Below are positions 36,267 to 44,828 of a stretch of DNA of 64,000 nt, piece after piece. The notes beneath the pieces are model-generated. The model saw only the letters and a program-made list of their open reading frames with translations, was not told the DNA's origin and ran no database searches. Source of the DNA: UKL13-3 sp044353855 (GTDB taxonomy: Bacteria > Bacteroidota > Bacteroidia > UKL13-3). The stretch is from assembly GCA_044353855.1 (NCBI GenBank), contig JBILBF010000004.1, positions 158,981 to 222,980 of the forward strand, written 5' to 3'. Made by a program: the position numbers and the translations under genes. The stretch's first letter is position 1, and the number at the start of each line of letters is the position of its first letter.

Positions 36267-36806
36267 ATGTTACAAATAGGCGATAAACTTCCAGAATTTA
36301 ATTTAGTTGGATTTGATGATATCAAACACTCAAATTATGAATACGCAGACAAATATGCATTAGTTGTCATTTTTACTAGCAACAGCTCACCCATATCTCA
36401 AGCATACAGCAATAGGTTGATTAAACTTTTCGAAAAATATGAAGATGATAATTTGGGCATAATAGGCATTAATTCAAATGATGATTTACAAAGTCCGTCT
36501 GATAGTTTGGCACAAATGAAACTTGCAGCATTTCATTTTAAGTTACATGAAATTCATTTTATGTATCTTAAGGATGAAGATCAAGTCGTTGCCAAAAAAT
36601 TCGGAGCTACTTCAAATCCTGAAGTTTTTTTATTTAACTCAAAACGTGAATTGGTATTTAAAGGTGCTATAGATGATAATTGGGAAAGTGAAAATGCTGT
36701 TACAGGAGCCTATTTGGAAGATGCAATAGAAGAAGCATTGGATGGTATGGAAATTGACTTTCCTGAAATACCAACCAATGGAACGCCAATATTGTGGAAG
36801 AAATAA
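36267..36806 (+). CDS. Cysteine-free redoxin (AhpC/TSA fold, degenerate active site)
   Basis: 179 residues, cytosolic, thioredoxin-like. The start KLPEFNLVGFDD and VVIFTSNSSPISQAYSNRL align with the redoxin family whose members normally read FTCNHCPYxKAY. Here positions 38 and 41 are both Ser. The family's C-terminal GCSIKW reads NGTPILWKK, also without Cys. The whole protein has no cysteine at all. The cis-Pro region is kept (ATSNPEVFLFN), so the fold is likely intact but dithiol chemistry is impossible. Possible roles are chaperone, scaffold or decoy; none is shown by context. Confidence 0.85.
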   Translation: MLQIGDKLPEFNLVGFDDIKHSNYEYADKYALVVIFTSNSSPISQAYSNRLIKLFEKYEDDNLGIIGINSNDDLQSPSDSLAQMKLAAFHFKLHEIHFMYLKDEDQVVAKKFGATSNPEVFLFNSKRELVFKGAIDDNWESENAVTGAYLEDAIEEALDGMEIDFPEIPTNGTPILWKK

Positions 36807-36901
36807 TATAATCAAGATATCTTATCTTGAGTTTTTATTGGGATGTATTTAAATAAGAGTATAGTGTGTTGAATATATTCTCTTGATTAACAAGTATAAA
36901 A

Positions 36902-37720
36902 TTGATATTAAATTTACAACAAAAAGTAGTTGTTATAACAGGTGCTTCTTCGGGTATTGGAGAGGCTACTGCTTATGCTTTTGCTCATAAAAAATGTAAG
37001 CTAGTTCTAGCTGCTCGTACATTTGAAAAACTTCAATTTGTAAAACAACAATGCGAAGCATTAGGTGCAGAAGTTCATATTATGAAGTGTAATGTAAGTA
37101 TTGAATCGGATTGTAGGAATTTAATTGACGAATCCATTCAACAATTTGGGACTATTCATGTATTGGTTAATAATGCAGGTATAAGTATGCGAGCTATGCT
37201 CGAAGATTGTGAAATAAGCGTGCTTAAACGTGTAATGGAAACTAACTTTTGGGGTACCGTTTATTGTACAAAATTTGCCTTATCTGAATTGATTAAAAAT
37301 AAAGGTTCTATTATCTCTGTTTCTTCAGTCTCTGGTTTGGTTGGATTACCTGCTCGAACGGGTTATGCTGCTTCAAAACATGCCCTTGATGGATTTATGC
37401 AATCCCTACGAATTGAAAACTTACGTAAAGGACTACATGTTGGTATCATATACCCTGGTTACACAGCATCAAATATTAGAAACGCTGCTTTAAATAAAAA
37501 TGGAGACGCTCAAGCTGAATCTCCTTTGGTTGAAAACAAATTAATGCCTGCATCTACAGTAGCAAATACAATAGTTCGGATGGTTCAAACATCTAGACGC
37601 CAACGTATATTAACATTGCAAGGACATTTGGTCAATTTTATCAATATTTTTTTTCCTAGATGGGTGGATAAAATGGTATATCGTTTTGTAGCAAAAGAAA
37701 AAGATAGCCCTTTTAAGTAA
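36902..37720 (+). CDS. SDR family oxidoreductase
   Basis: 272 residues. The cofactor motif TGASSGIG is at ~14-21, LAARTFEKL follows beta-2 (suggesting NADPH), NNAG is near residue 90, and the catalytic SSVSG...GYAASK (YxxxK) near residue 155. The C-terminal region (INIFFPRWVDKMVYRFV) is amphipathic and could contact membrane. The only available start is TTG 36902, because TGA closes the frame at 36884 and the Rossmann motif begins soon after. argS follows 21 bases downstream. The substrate is unknown. Confidence 0.9.
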   Translation: MILNLQQKVVVITGASSGIGEATAYAFAHKKCKLVLAARTFEKLQFVKQQCEALGAEVHIMKCNVSIESDCRNLIDESIQQFGTIHVLVNNAGISMRAMLEDCEISVLKRVMETNFWGTVYCTKFALSELIKNKGSIISVSSVSGLVGLPARTGYAASKHALDGFMQSLRIENLRKGLHVGIIYPGYTASNIRNAALNKNGDAQAESPLVENKLMPASTVANTIVRMVQTSRRQRILTLQGHLVNFINIFFPRWVDKMVYRFVAKEKDSPFK

Positions 37721-37741
37721 TACCCGTCTCAATACATTAAC

Positions 37742-39508
37742 ATGGAACAACTATTAATTCAATACATTCAAAAAGCTTTACTAGAACTTTATGCAATTGA
37801 AAACGCTAAAGTGGTTTTAGAGCCTACTAAAAGTGATTTTATAGGAGATTTTACAGTTGTTGTTTTTCCATATACAAAAGGAAGTAAAAAAAGCCCTGAA
37901 CTAACTGCTAGCGAAATAGGAGATTATTTATTGGCTAATCTTTCTGTTGTTTCATCTTTCAATGTTATTAAGGGCTTTTTAAACATAACAATCCATTCAT
38001 CTTATTGGATAGATTTTGTATCAACCAATTATAGTTTACCTCAATTTGGATTTGCTGAAACTCATTCCAAACAAAAAGTTTTGGTGGAATACTCATCTCC
38101 TAATACCAATAAACCTTTGCATTTAGGTCATGTTCGCAATAATTTATTAGGGTTTTCGGTTGCTCAAATTTTAAAAGCCAATGGATATCAAGTTACAACG
38201 TGTAATTTGGTAAACGATAGAGGCATTCATATTTGTAAAAGCATGTATGCTTGGATGCAATATGGACAGGGTGAAACGCCCCAATCTTCTGGTCTCAAAG
38301 GAGATCATTTAGTTGGAAAATATTATGTATTATTTGATAAACAGTATAAAGCTGAGCAAACAGAATTAATTGCACAAGGGATGAGTGAAGTAGGTGCTGC
38401 TAAAATGGCACCGAGTATTATTGCTGCTCAAGAAATGTTACTCAAATGGGAGAAAGGTGATTCGGAAATTGTTCGTATTTGGAAAATGATGAACAGTTGG
38501 GTATATGAAGGATTTAATTCATCTTATGCAAAAATGGGTGTTTCTTTTGATCGATTTTATTATGAAAGTAATACGTATTTACTAGGCAAAGAGATTGTAC
38601 AAGAAGGGATTGCTAAAAACGTTTTCTTTCAAAAAGACGATGGTTCTGTATGGGTAGATTTAACGGAAGACGGATTAGACCAAAAACTTTTACTTCGTGG
38701 AGATGGTACTTCAGTGTATATCACACAAGACATTGGAACAGCTGAATTAAAATACCAAGACTTTGGCTGCGACAGATCCATTTATGTTGTAGGCAACGAA
38801 CAAGATTATCATTTTAAAGTATTGCAGCTTATTTGTAAAAAGCTAGGCAAATCTTATGCAGAGGGTATTTATCATTTGAGTTATGGAATGGTTGAATTAC
38901 CTCATGGTAAAATGAAAAGCAGAGAAGGTACTGTTGTTGATGCTGATGATTTGATTGCTGAAATGATTCTTGCAGCCGAAGAAACCACCAAAGCACTTGG
39001 AAAAACAGATGGCTTAAGCGAAACAGAATTAGCTGAATTATACCATACTATAGGATTAGGGGCATTAAAATATTTTTTATTAAAGGTTGATCCCCGCAAA
39101 AAAATGATGTTTAATCCCGAAGAATCAATCGATTTTCAGGGCAATACTGGTCCATTTATACAATATACGTATGCTCGAATTAAATCTATTTTACGGAATG
39201 CAAAAGCTAGTAATATTTCTAATACTGCAGGTGTTGAACTTCATCCCTTAGAAAGCGAATTGATACAAATTGTATACCGTTACCCTGATGTTATAACAAC
39301 TTCGGCAAATGAGTTGAGCCCTGGTTTAATTGCAAATTATGTATATGAATTGGCAAAAACATTTAGCCATTTTTACCATGAATGTCCAATTATAAAAGAG
39401 CAAGATGAATTAAAACGAAACCTTCGTTTACAGCTTTGTTCTCTAACGTCCAATGTAATTCAATCAGGTTTTGGACTATTAGGTATTGCCGTACCTGAAA
39501 AAATGTAA
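37742..39508 (+). CDS. argS: Arginyl-tRNA synthetase
   Basis: Class I synthetase charging tRNA-Arg, cytoplasmic. The HIGH-type motif is PLHLGHVRNNLLG (~residue 118), and MKSREGTVVDADDLI stands at the KMSKS position (the usual Arg-RS form). An N-terminal Add-1 domain (residues ~1-95) and a C-terminal anticodon-binding helical domain ending in the usual position complete it. 588 residues is normal. A lipoprotein gene begins 1 base after the stop, so the two are probably coupled. Confidence 0.97.
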   Translation: MEQLLIQYIQKALLELYAIENAKVVLEPTKSDFIGDFTVVVFPYTKGSKKSPELTASEIGDYLLANLSVVSSFNVIKGFLNITIHSSYWIDFVSTNYSLPQFGFAETHSKQKVLVEYSSPNTNKPLHLGHVRNNLLGFSVAQILKANGYQVTTCNLVNDRGIHICKSMYAWMQYGQGETPQSSGLKGDHLVGKYYVLFDKQYKAEQTELIAQGMSEVGAAKMAPSIIAAQEMLLKWEKGDSEIVRIWKMMNSWVYEGFNSSYAKMGVSFDRFYYESNTYLLGKEIVQEGIAKNVFFQKDDGSVWVDLTEDGLDQKLLLRGDGTSVYITQDIGTAELKYQDFGCDRSIYVVGNEQDYHFKVLQLICKKLGKSYAEGIYHLSYGMVELPHGKMKSREGTVVDADDLIAEMILAAEETTKALGKTDGLSETELAELYHTIGLGALKYFLLKVDPRKKMMFNPEESIDFQGNTGPFIQYTYARIKSILRNAKASNISNTAGVELHPLESELIQIVYRYPDVITTSANELSPGLIANYVYELAKTFSHFYHECPIIKEQDELKRNLRLQLCSLTSNVIQSGFGLLGIAVPEKM

Positions 39509-39509
39509 T

Positions 39510-40865
39510 ATGCCTAACAGTAATTTTGTCTTTATATCTATAATCGTTGTACTTACAGCTTGCAATCCATCAAGTAAGCTAGTAAAACAAGGCGATAGTA
39601 AACAAAAACAAGGTTTGAATGAAGAGGCTAGTGTTTTTTATTATAACGCATTGTTACATAAACCACATAACCCCAAAGTTATAGAAGGATTAACACTTTC
39701 GGCTCAAGAAGTGTTGAATGATAAATTTGTGAATTTCAATAAGCTTGTTGTTGATAATAAAGTAGAGGAAGCCATTAACGCTTATCAAAATGCTGATCGA
39801 TACAATCAGAATGCACTTTCAGTAGGCGTAAATTTGAAATGGCCAACTGAATACAATGAGGTTTTTGCTGATATCAAATCAGAATATGTTTCAACACTGT
39901 ATGATCAAGCATTGATAGCCATGAATGACAAACGATATGAACAAGCGGAAGTTCTTTTTGAACGAATAGCGATATTAGATTCAAGTTACAAGGGAATTAC
40001 CGTGTTGAGAATGAATACTATTCTAGAACCTCTATATCAGCATGGTTTATTAGAACTTCAACAGGCAAAGTATAAGTTGGCTTATCAAACTTTTTCTAAA
40101 ATAGTGCTGCAGGATGAAGGGTATAAAGATGCCAAACAGCTAAAAGAAGAGGCTAAACAAAAGTCTACAACCTCAATTGGAGTATTGCCTGTTTATTATA
40201 CCAATGCTACAGATGAATTTCCGTATAATCAGCTATCTACTTTAATTAGCGAAAGGCTTACTTTGAAAGCACCAGTATATACAGAAATTGAACCAACTGG
40301 AAAGCTAAAGGTGCACTTGGAAAACAGAGGATGGAATGATATTTCTGACATTGATAAAGCCATAGAAGCTGGGAAAACATTAGGTCTGAAATACGTTGTG
40401 TGGCTAACGATTAAACAAGTTGTGTATACTCAAACACCTCAAACAACAGAAATTAAATATGCTTATGAAGCTTTTTCAGAAAACATTTTAAATCCTTACA
40501 CTGGGACTTACTCTGCAATTACTAAGTTCAGAAAGGTTACGTATGATGATACTTATGAGCAAAAAAAGTTAACCGTGTTGATTAGCTTCAAATTCATTTC
40601 CACAGTTGATGGAAGTGTAGTATTGTCTGATGAACGAGAACATGTTCAAAAAGATGAAGTACACCAGTTGGTGTATAAAGGCAATATTAATAATGTGTAT
40701 GAAAACCTTCCAACAGGTAATTTTTTACCACCGTATGATCAAGCTTGGCGAGATTTGTTTACCAACCAAAAAAGGCAACCACTTTCAAACGCTCAATTGG
40801 CTAATGAAACGAATCAACAGGTATCAAAACAAATTACTCAATCTGTGTTGAATTACTTAAGGTAG
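39510..40865 (+). CDS. Lipoprotein with TPR-like repeats and a CsgG-like region
   Basis: 451 residues from ATG 39510. The short signal peptide has lipobox VLTAC (Cys ~residue 17), so it should be lipidated by Lgt and envelope-anchored. Residues ~25-225 are helical repeats resembling tetratricopeptide units (KQGLNEEASVFYYNALLHKP, DKRYEQAEVLFERIAILD, YKLAYQTFSKIV). Residues ~230-400 begin IGVLPVYYTNATDEFPYNQL and end with beta strands, a pattern seen in CsgG/TolB-N-like domains. That assignment is uncertain. The frame upstream from TTG 39486 is not used. Function unknown. Confidence 0.75.
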   Translation: MPNSNFVFISIIVVLTACNPSSKLVKQGDSKQKQGLNEEASVFYYNALLHKPHNPKVIEGLTLSAQEVLNDKFVNFNKLVVDNKVEEAINAYQNADRYNQNALSVGVNLKWPTEYNEVFADIKSEYVSTLYDQALIAMNDKRYEQAEVLFERIAILDSSYKGITVLRMNTILEPLYQHGLLELQQAKYKLAYQTFSKIVLQDEGYKDAKQLKEEAKQKSTTSIGVLPVYYTNATDEFPYNQLSTLISERLTLKAPVYTEIEPTGKLKVHLENRGWNDISDIDKAIEAGKTLGLKYVVWLTIKQVVYTQTPQTTEIKYAYEAFSENILNPYTGTYSAITKFRKVTYDDTYEQKKLTVLISFKFISTVDGSVVLSDEREHVQKDEVHQLVYKGNINNVYENLPTGNFLPPYDQAWRDLFTNQKRQPLSNAQLANETNQQVSKQITQSVLNYLR

Positions 40866-41024
40866 AATAAAAAGCTGTTGATTAAGGATAAAAGCGATAG
40901 TAATTACAAACCAATCTATTTACAGTCAGTAATTTAAAGGGGTATTAGATTGCTGAATAGGTATGTCATATTTAACTGGGTGTACTAAATTCTAGAAATA
41001 TCTTATCAAATAGTGGGGCAATTG

Positions 41025-41055
41025 TTTGATATTATCGAAAATAGGTATACTTTTG
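41025..41055 (+). promoter_or_regulatory. Consensus Bacteroidota promoter for the rpsF operon
   Basis: TTTG at 41025-41028, exactly 19 bases, then TACTTTTG at 41048-41055: a full match to TTTG-N19-TAnnTTTG. Transcription would start near 41061, leaving a leader of about 20 bases before the rpsF ATG at 41081. Confidence 0.8.
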
Positions 41056-41080
41056 CCGTCCTTAAAATTATCCCAAGATA

Positions 41081-41482
41081 ATGGCAACAAAAAAAACAAC
41101 AAAAGATGAAGTTGTCCTAAACGACTATGAATCTGTGATTATTTTCACACCCGTACTCTCAGACGAGCAATTGAAAGATGCTTTGTCTAAGTACCGTAAC
41201 ATGATAACTGAAAACGGTGGAGAGATGGTTCATGAAGAAAACTGGGGCTTGACTAAATTGGCGTATCCAATTAACAAGAAAACAACGGGCTTTTACTTTA
41301 TTTATGAGTACAAAGCACCGAACACCTTTATTTCTAAATTTGAACTAGCCTTCAGACGTGATGAGCGTATCATGCGTTTCCTCTCAACATCACTGGACAA
41401 ACATGCAGTGATTTACAACCAGCGCAAACGCAATGGAGAATTTAACAAACCTAAAAAAGACAAACAACAAGAAGGTAAGTAA
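41081..41482 (+). CDS. rpsF: 30S ribosomal protein bS6
   Basis: 133 residues. The typical bS6 fold begins after a short Lys/Thr-rich N-terminal extension: YESVIIFTPVLSDEQLKDAL, then ENWGLTKLAYPINKKTTGFY and FELAFRRDERIMRFLS. A basic C-terminal tail (KPKKDKQQEGK) follows. It heterodimerises with bS18, encoded 2 bases downstream. The consensus promoter is at 41025-41055. No Shine-Dalgarno is visible before the ATG. Confidence 0.96.
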   Translation: MATKKTTKDEVVLNDYESVIIFTPVLSDEQLKDALSKYRNMITENGGEMVHEENWGLTKLAYPINKKTTGFYFIYEYKAPNTFISKFELAFRRDERIMRFLSTSLDKHAVIYNQRKRNGEFNKPKKDKQQEGK

Positions 41483-41484
41483 TC

Positions 41485-41760
41485 ATGGCAACAAAACCAC
41501 AACACAATCCAGCTATGGTGTTTAATACTACACCTGAAGCTCCACAAAAGAAAAAATACTGCAGATTTAAGAAATCGGGTATTAAGTACATCGATTACAA
41601 GGATGGTAACTTTTTGTTAAAGTTTGTAAACGAGCAAGGAAAAATATTACCTCGCAGACTTACTGGTACTTCATTGAAATACCAACGTAAAGTTGCATTG
41701 GCAGTAAAACGTGCTCGTCATTTAGCAATTCTTCCATATGTAGCAGATCAATTAAAATAA
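41485..41760 (+). CDS. rpsR: 30S ribosomal protein bS18
   Basis: 91 residues. KKYCRFKKSGIKYIDYKD, FVNEQGKILPRRLTGTSLKYQRKVALAVKRARHLAILP is the family signature. It sits on the platform with bS6. In Flavobacterium, bS6, bS18 and bS21 are reported to sequester the 16S anti-Shine-Dalgarno. It begins 2 bases after rpsF and lies 18 bases before rplI. Confidence 0.97.
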   Translation: MATKPQHNPAMVFNTTPEAPQKKKYCRFKKSGIKYIDYKDGNFLLKFVNEQGKILPRRLTGTSLKYQRKVALAVKRARHLAILPYVADQLK

Positions 41761-41763
41761 TAT

Positions 41764-41771
41764 AAAGGAGG
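41764..41771 (+). promoter_or_regulatory. Strong Shine-Dalgarno before rplI
   Basis: AAAGGAGG ends 7 bases before the rplI ATG (41779). This is a near-perfect Shine-Dalgarno at good spacing. It stands out because almost no other start in the window has one, as expected for Bacteroidota. Confidence 0.8.
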
Positions 41772-41778
41772 AACACAC

Positions 41779-42219
41779 ATGAAAATTATTTTAAAAGAAA
41801 ACCTAAAAAACTTAGGCCATCAAGGAGATATCATCACTGTAAAAGACGGTTATGCTAACAACTTTTTGTTTCCTAAAGGTATTGCTATAATGGCTACTTC
41901 TTCAAATATTAAAGTATTGGAAGAAAACAACCGTCAAGGTGCATTAAAGCGTACAAAATTAAAAACAGATGCTGAAGCAACTGCATTAAAACTAAAAGAT
42001 TTGACCATTACTATTGGAACTAAAGCCGGTGCTAATGATAAAATTTTCGGTTCGGTTACACCGTTGCAAATCGCTCAAGCATTAGCTGTTCAAGGCTATG
42101 ATATCGACAGACGTAAAATCGAACTGGGTGATATCAAAGTTCTTGGAAAATATGAAGCTACATTAAACCTTCACCGCGATGTTATTGTAAATATTGCAGT
42201 AGAAGTTGTTGCTGAATAA
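41779..42219 (+). CDS. rplI: 50S ribosomal protein bL9
   Basis: 146 residues. The N-terminal domain MKIILKENLKNLGHQGDIITVKDGYANNFLFPKGIA is the family signature. A connecting helix and C-terminal domain (KIFGSVTPLQIAQAL) follow. It is the last gene of the rpsF-rpsR-rplI operon, ended by a hairpin terminator at 42244-42273. A strong Shine-Dalgarno precedes the start. Confidence 0.97.
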   Translation: MKIILKENLKNLGHQGDIITVKDGYANNFLFPKGIAIMATSSNIKVLEENNRQGALKRTKLKTDAEATALKLKDLTITIGTKAGANDKIFGSVTPLQIAQALAVQGYDIDRRKIELGDIKVLGKYEATLNLHRDVIVNIAVEVVAE

Positions 42220-42243
42220 AATTTAAGATTGATTACCTTACTT

Positions 42244-42273
42244 AAAAACCCGTCCTATTGGTCGGGTTTTTTT
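42244..42273 (+). terminator. Rho-independent terminator of the rpsF-rpsR-rplI operon
   Basis: AAAAACCCG (42244-42252) pairs with CGGGTTTTT (42263-42271) around a 10-base loop and is followed by T residues. It lies 25 bases after the rplI stop. Confidence 0.88.
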
Positions 42274-42343
42274 ATGCTAAAAATCAGTGTCATTTTATTG
42301 CTTTAGGCATTATTATCGCAGCTGCAAATCAAATTCTATGTAT

Positions 42344-42368
42344 AGTTGTTTATAACTAAAGAACAACT
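42344..42368. promoter_or_regulatory. 7-bp inverted repeat upstream of trxB
   Basis: AGTTGTT (42344-42350) and AACAACT (42362-42368) are exact complements separated by 11 bases, ending 43 bases before the trxB ATG. It could be an operator in the trxB promoter region. No consensus promoter is seen beside it. Confidence 0.3.
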
Positions 42369-42411
42369 GTAATGTCACACAAAATAATTTTACACCTTAA
42401 AATAAATATCA

Positions 42412-43362
42412 ATGTCAACAACTCCTGAAAAAATAGAATGCCTAATTATAGGAAGTGGCCCAGCAGGCTACACCGCTGCTATTTATGCAGCTCGAGCTGA
42501 TATGAAACCCGTTGTGTATGCAGGAATGCAACCCGGTGGTCAGCTTACCATTACTACTGATGTTGAAAATTATCCTGGATATCCTGATGGAATTATGGGA
42601 CCTGAAATGATGGAGAACTTTAGAAAACAAGCTGAACGCTTAGGAACGGATGTTCGTTATGGAATGGTTACAGCTGTTGATTTTAGTGGGAAACCTCCAT
42701 TCAAGGTTGTTGTTGATGAAAAACATGAAATACTGGCAGAAACCGTGTTGATTTCTACAGGAGCTTCTGCTAAATGGTTAGGTATTCCATCTGAAGATAA
42801 ATTAAACGGACATGGAGTTTCAGCCTGTGCTGTATGTGATGGCTTCTTCTTTAAAGGAAAAGATGTTGCAATTGTTGGTGCTGGTGATACTGCATGTGAG
42901 GAAGCTAGTTATTTAGCTAAAATTTGCAATAAAGTATATATGATTGTTCGTAAGGCTGAATTCCGCGCTAGTAAAGCGATGCAACACCGCGTTGAACGTA
43001 CACCCAATATTGAAATACTATTTAGCAACGAAACGGATGAAATATTAGGTGATGAAAAAGTAGAAGGTGTACGTGTAAAAAATACGCTAACTGGAGCATT
43101 CAGAGAAATTACTATTCAAGGTTTTTTTGTGGCAATTGGTCATCAACCGAATACCGCAATCTTTAAAGATTATTTAACATTGGATGAAACAGGATATATT
43201 ATTACCCAACCAGGCTCATCTAAAACCAATATTGAAGGTGTGTTTGCTTGTGGTGATGCTCAAGATAAAATATACAGACAAGCTGTAACTGCTGCTGGAA
43301 GTGGTTGTATGGCTGCTTTAGATGCTGAGCGCTATTTGTCTGCTAAACAAGACGTACTTTAA
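42412..43362 (+). CDS. trxB: Thioredoxin reductase
   Basis: FAD/NADPH enzyme that reduces thioredoxin (or bacilliredoxin) in the cytoplasm. The FAD motif GSGPAGYTAAIYAARA is at ~14-29, the redox pair C139-A-V-C142 is followed by DG, the NADPH motif GAGDTACEEA is near residue 157, and the C-terminal FAD contact FACGDAQD lies near residue 280. 316 residues is normal. A YtxJ bacillithiol protein is encoded 1 kb downstream on the same strand, which fits a bacillithiol-using cell. Confidence 0.96.
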   Translation: MSTTPEKIECLIIGSGPAGYTAAIYAARADMKPVVYAGMQPGGQLTITTDVENYPGYPDGIMGPEMMENFRKQAERLGTDVRYGMVTAVDFSGKPPFKVVVDEKHEILAETVLISTGASAKWLGIPSEDKLNGHGVSACAVCDGFFFKGKDVAIVGAGDTACEEASYLAKICNKVYMIVRKAEFRASKAMQHRVERTPNIEILFSNETDEILGDEKVEGVRVKNTLTGAFREITIQGFFVAIGHQPNTAIFKDYLTLDETGYIITQPGSSKTNIEGVFACGDAQDKIYRQAVTAAGSGCMAALDAERYLSAKQDVL

Positions 43363-43444
43363 TATCGATTTTTAAACGTTACATTGTATATAGCTTATAT
43401 CCCTGTATAACCAATATTCCTTATTTCCTTACTATAAAAACTAA

Positions 43445-44296
43445 ATGAAAAATATACTCATTGTATGCTCGCTATTAATTGTAACCTTTGCTCAAGCACA
43501 ACAAACCACTTGTTGTACATTAAGCAATGTATCAACAACCAATGCTGTTCTCGCTATGAATAACGACTTTGCTAAAACACATTCTGAACCTAAAGCATTT
43601 GTGCTTGAAGATCAGAAAGGAACAATGATAGAATTTGCTACTGAAGATGGTAAAATGGGGAAAGCCTATTTTATAAAGGCTGCTAAAAAAAGCAAAAAAT
43701 ACTTGTTCGTTTTTCATGAATGGTGGGGGCTAAATGATTATATAAAAAAAGAAGCAGAAAAATATTTTGTTGACTTAAAAGAAGTGAATGTGTTAGCCAT
43801 CGATTTATATGATGGAGGTGTAGCAACAACTAGAGAAGATGCAGGTAAACTGATGGCAGGATTGAATGATGCAAGAGCCAGAGCTATTGTAAACGGGGCA
43901 TTAACATTTGCAGGAAAAAAAGCTAAAGTAGCCACACTTGGATGGTGTATGGGTGGAGCTTGGTCATTGCAAACAGCAATTGAAGGAGGTGAAAAAGTAG
44001 ATGCCTGTGTTATGTATTATGGATTTCCTGAAATGAATGTAGAAAGGTTAAAACGATTAGACTCAGATATACTCGGAATTTTTGCTGAAAAAGATGCATT
44101 TATAAATGTAACAACAGTAAAGTTATTTGAAGAAAAAGTAGCTGAAGCTGGTAAATCAATTATGGTATATAATTATGTTGCAGAACATGCATTTGCCAAC
44201 CCAAGTAATCCTGATTTTAATGAGCAAGCAGCTAAAGATGCATACGAAACGAAAGTTATGCCATATTTAAAAGCAAGATTGAAGTTGAAAAAGTAA
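43445..44296 (+). CDS. Exported dienelactone hydrolase family protein
   Basis: 283 residues. The signal peptide is MKNILIVCSLLIVTFAQAQ. The alpha/beta-hydrolase body has the nucleophile Cys in LGWCMGGAW, Asp in GIFAEKDAFIN, and His in AEHAFANPS, completing the Cys-Asp-His triad of dienelactone hydrolases. FHEWWGLNDYIK supplies the oxyanion-side region. Cysteines near the mature N-terminus (TTCCTL) are extra. The natural substrate is unknown, since no aromatic degradation genes are near. YtxJ follows 62 bases downstream. Confidence 0.87.
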   Translation: MKNILIVCSLLIVTFAQAQQTTCCTLSNVSTTNAVLAMNNDFAKTHSEPKAFVLEDQKGTMIEFATEDGKMGKAYFIKAAKKSKKYLFVFHEWWGLNDYIKKEAEKYFVDLKEVNVLAIDLYDGGVATTREDAGKLMAGLNDARARAIVNGALTFAGKKAKVATLGWCMGGAWSLQTAIEGGEKVDACVMYYGFPEMNVERLKRLDSDILGIFAEKDAFINVTTVKLFEEKVAEAGKSIMVYNYVAEHAFANPSNPDFNEQAAKDAYETKVMPYLKARLKLKK

Positions 44297-44358
44297 GAAT
44301 AGTATTGTGGTTAAGCTCAACACTATACAGCCAAAAAAACATATATACTCTAACGCAC

Positions 44359-44688
44359 ATGAACTGGAATACACTTACAACTATAGAACAACTACAAACA
44401 ATTGATTCAGAATCTGCGACACAGCCAATAATGCTGTTTAAGCACAGCACACGTTGTTCTATTAGTTCGGCTGCTTTGGCAAGGTTGGAAAGAGGTTGGA
44501 AAGAGGCTGGCGTTAAACCATATTATGTAGATTTATTAGTTTACCGTGATTTATCCAATGAAATTGCAACTAGATATGGCATTGAACACCAATCACCACA
44601 AGTATTGGTCATCAAAAATGGACAAGCCATATACAATGAATCGCATATGGGAATTGATGTGGAGGAGATATTAGCTTTTGGCCTATAA
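44359..44688 (+). CDS. ytxJ: Bacillithiol system redox-active protein YtxJ
   Basis: 109 residues from ATG 44359. Monothiol thioredoxin-like fold with HSTRCSISSAAL, where Cys33 is the expected reactive residue, and QSPQVLVIKNGQ at the cis-Pro loop. The family occurs with bacillithiol genes in Firmicutes and Bacteroidota and is thought to de-bacillithiolate proteins. TTG at 44305 would only add a non-conserved leader. Proximity to trxB suits a thiol-redox role. Confidence 0.88.
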   Translation: MNWNTLTTIEQLQTIDSESATQPIMLFKHSTRCSISSAALARLERGWKEAGVKPYYVDLLVYRDLSNEIATRYGIEHQSPQVLVIKNGQAIYNESHMGIDVEEILAFGL

Positions 44689-44813
44689 CAGGATTGTTTT
44701 CCTAAAGTATACATTTTTATTTAATTGTAAATAGACAACTATTTATAGTACATTTTGTAGTACTTCTTCACACGCTGTTGAAATTCATTTAAACATTCAT
44801 ATTGCTGTAATCG

Positions 44814-44821
44814 TATGTTTG
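44814..44821 (+). promoter_or_regulatory. -7 box match before glycosyltransferase gene
   Basis: TATGTTTG is an exact TAnnTTTG match, ending 7 bases before the ATG at 44829. The -33 box at the right distance is weak. If used, the mRNA would be nearly leaderless. Confidence 0.3.
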
Positions 44822-44828
44822 CTTAGTT

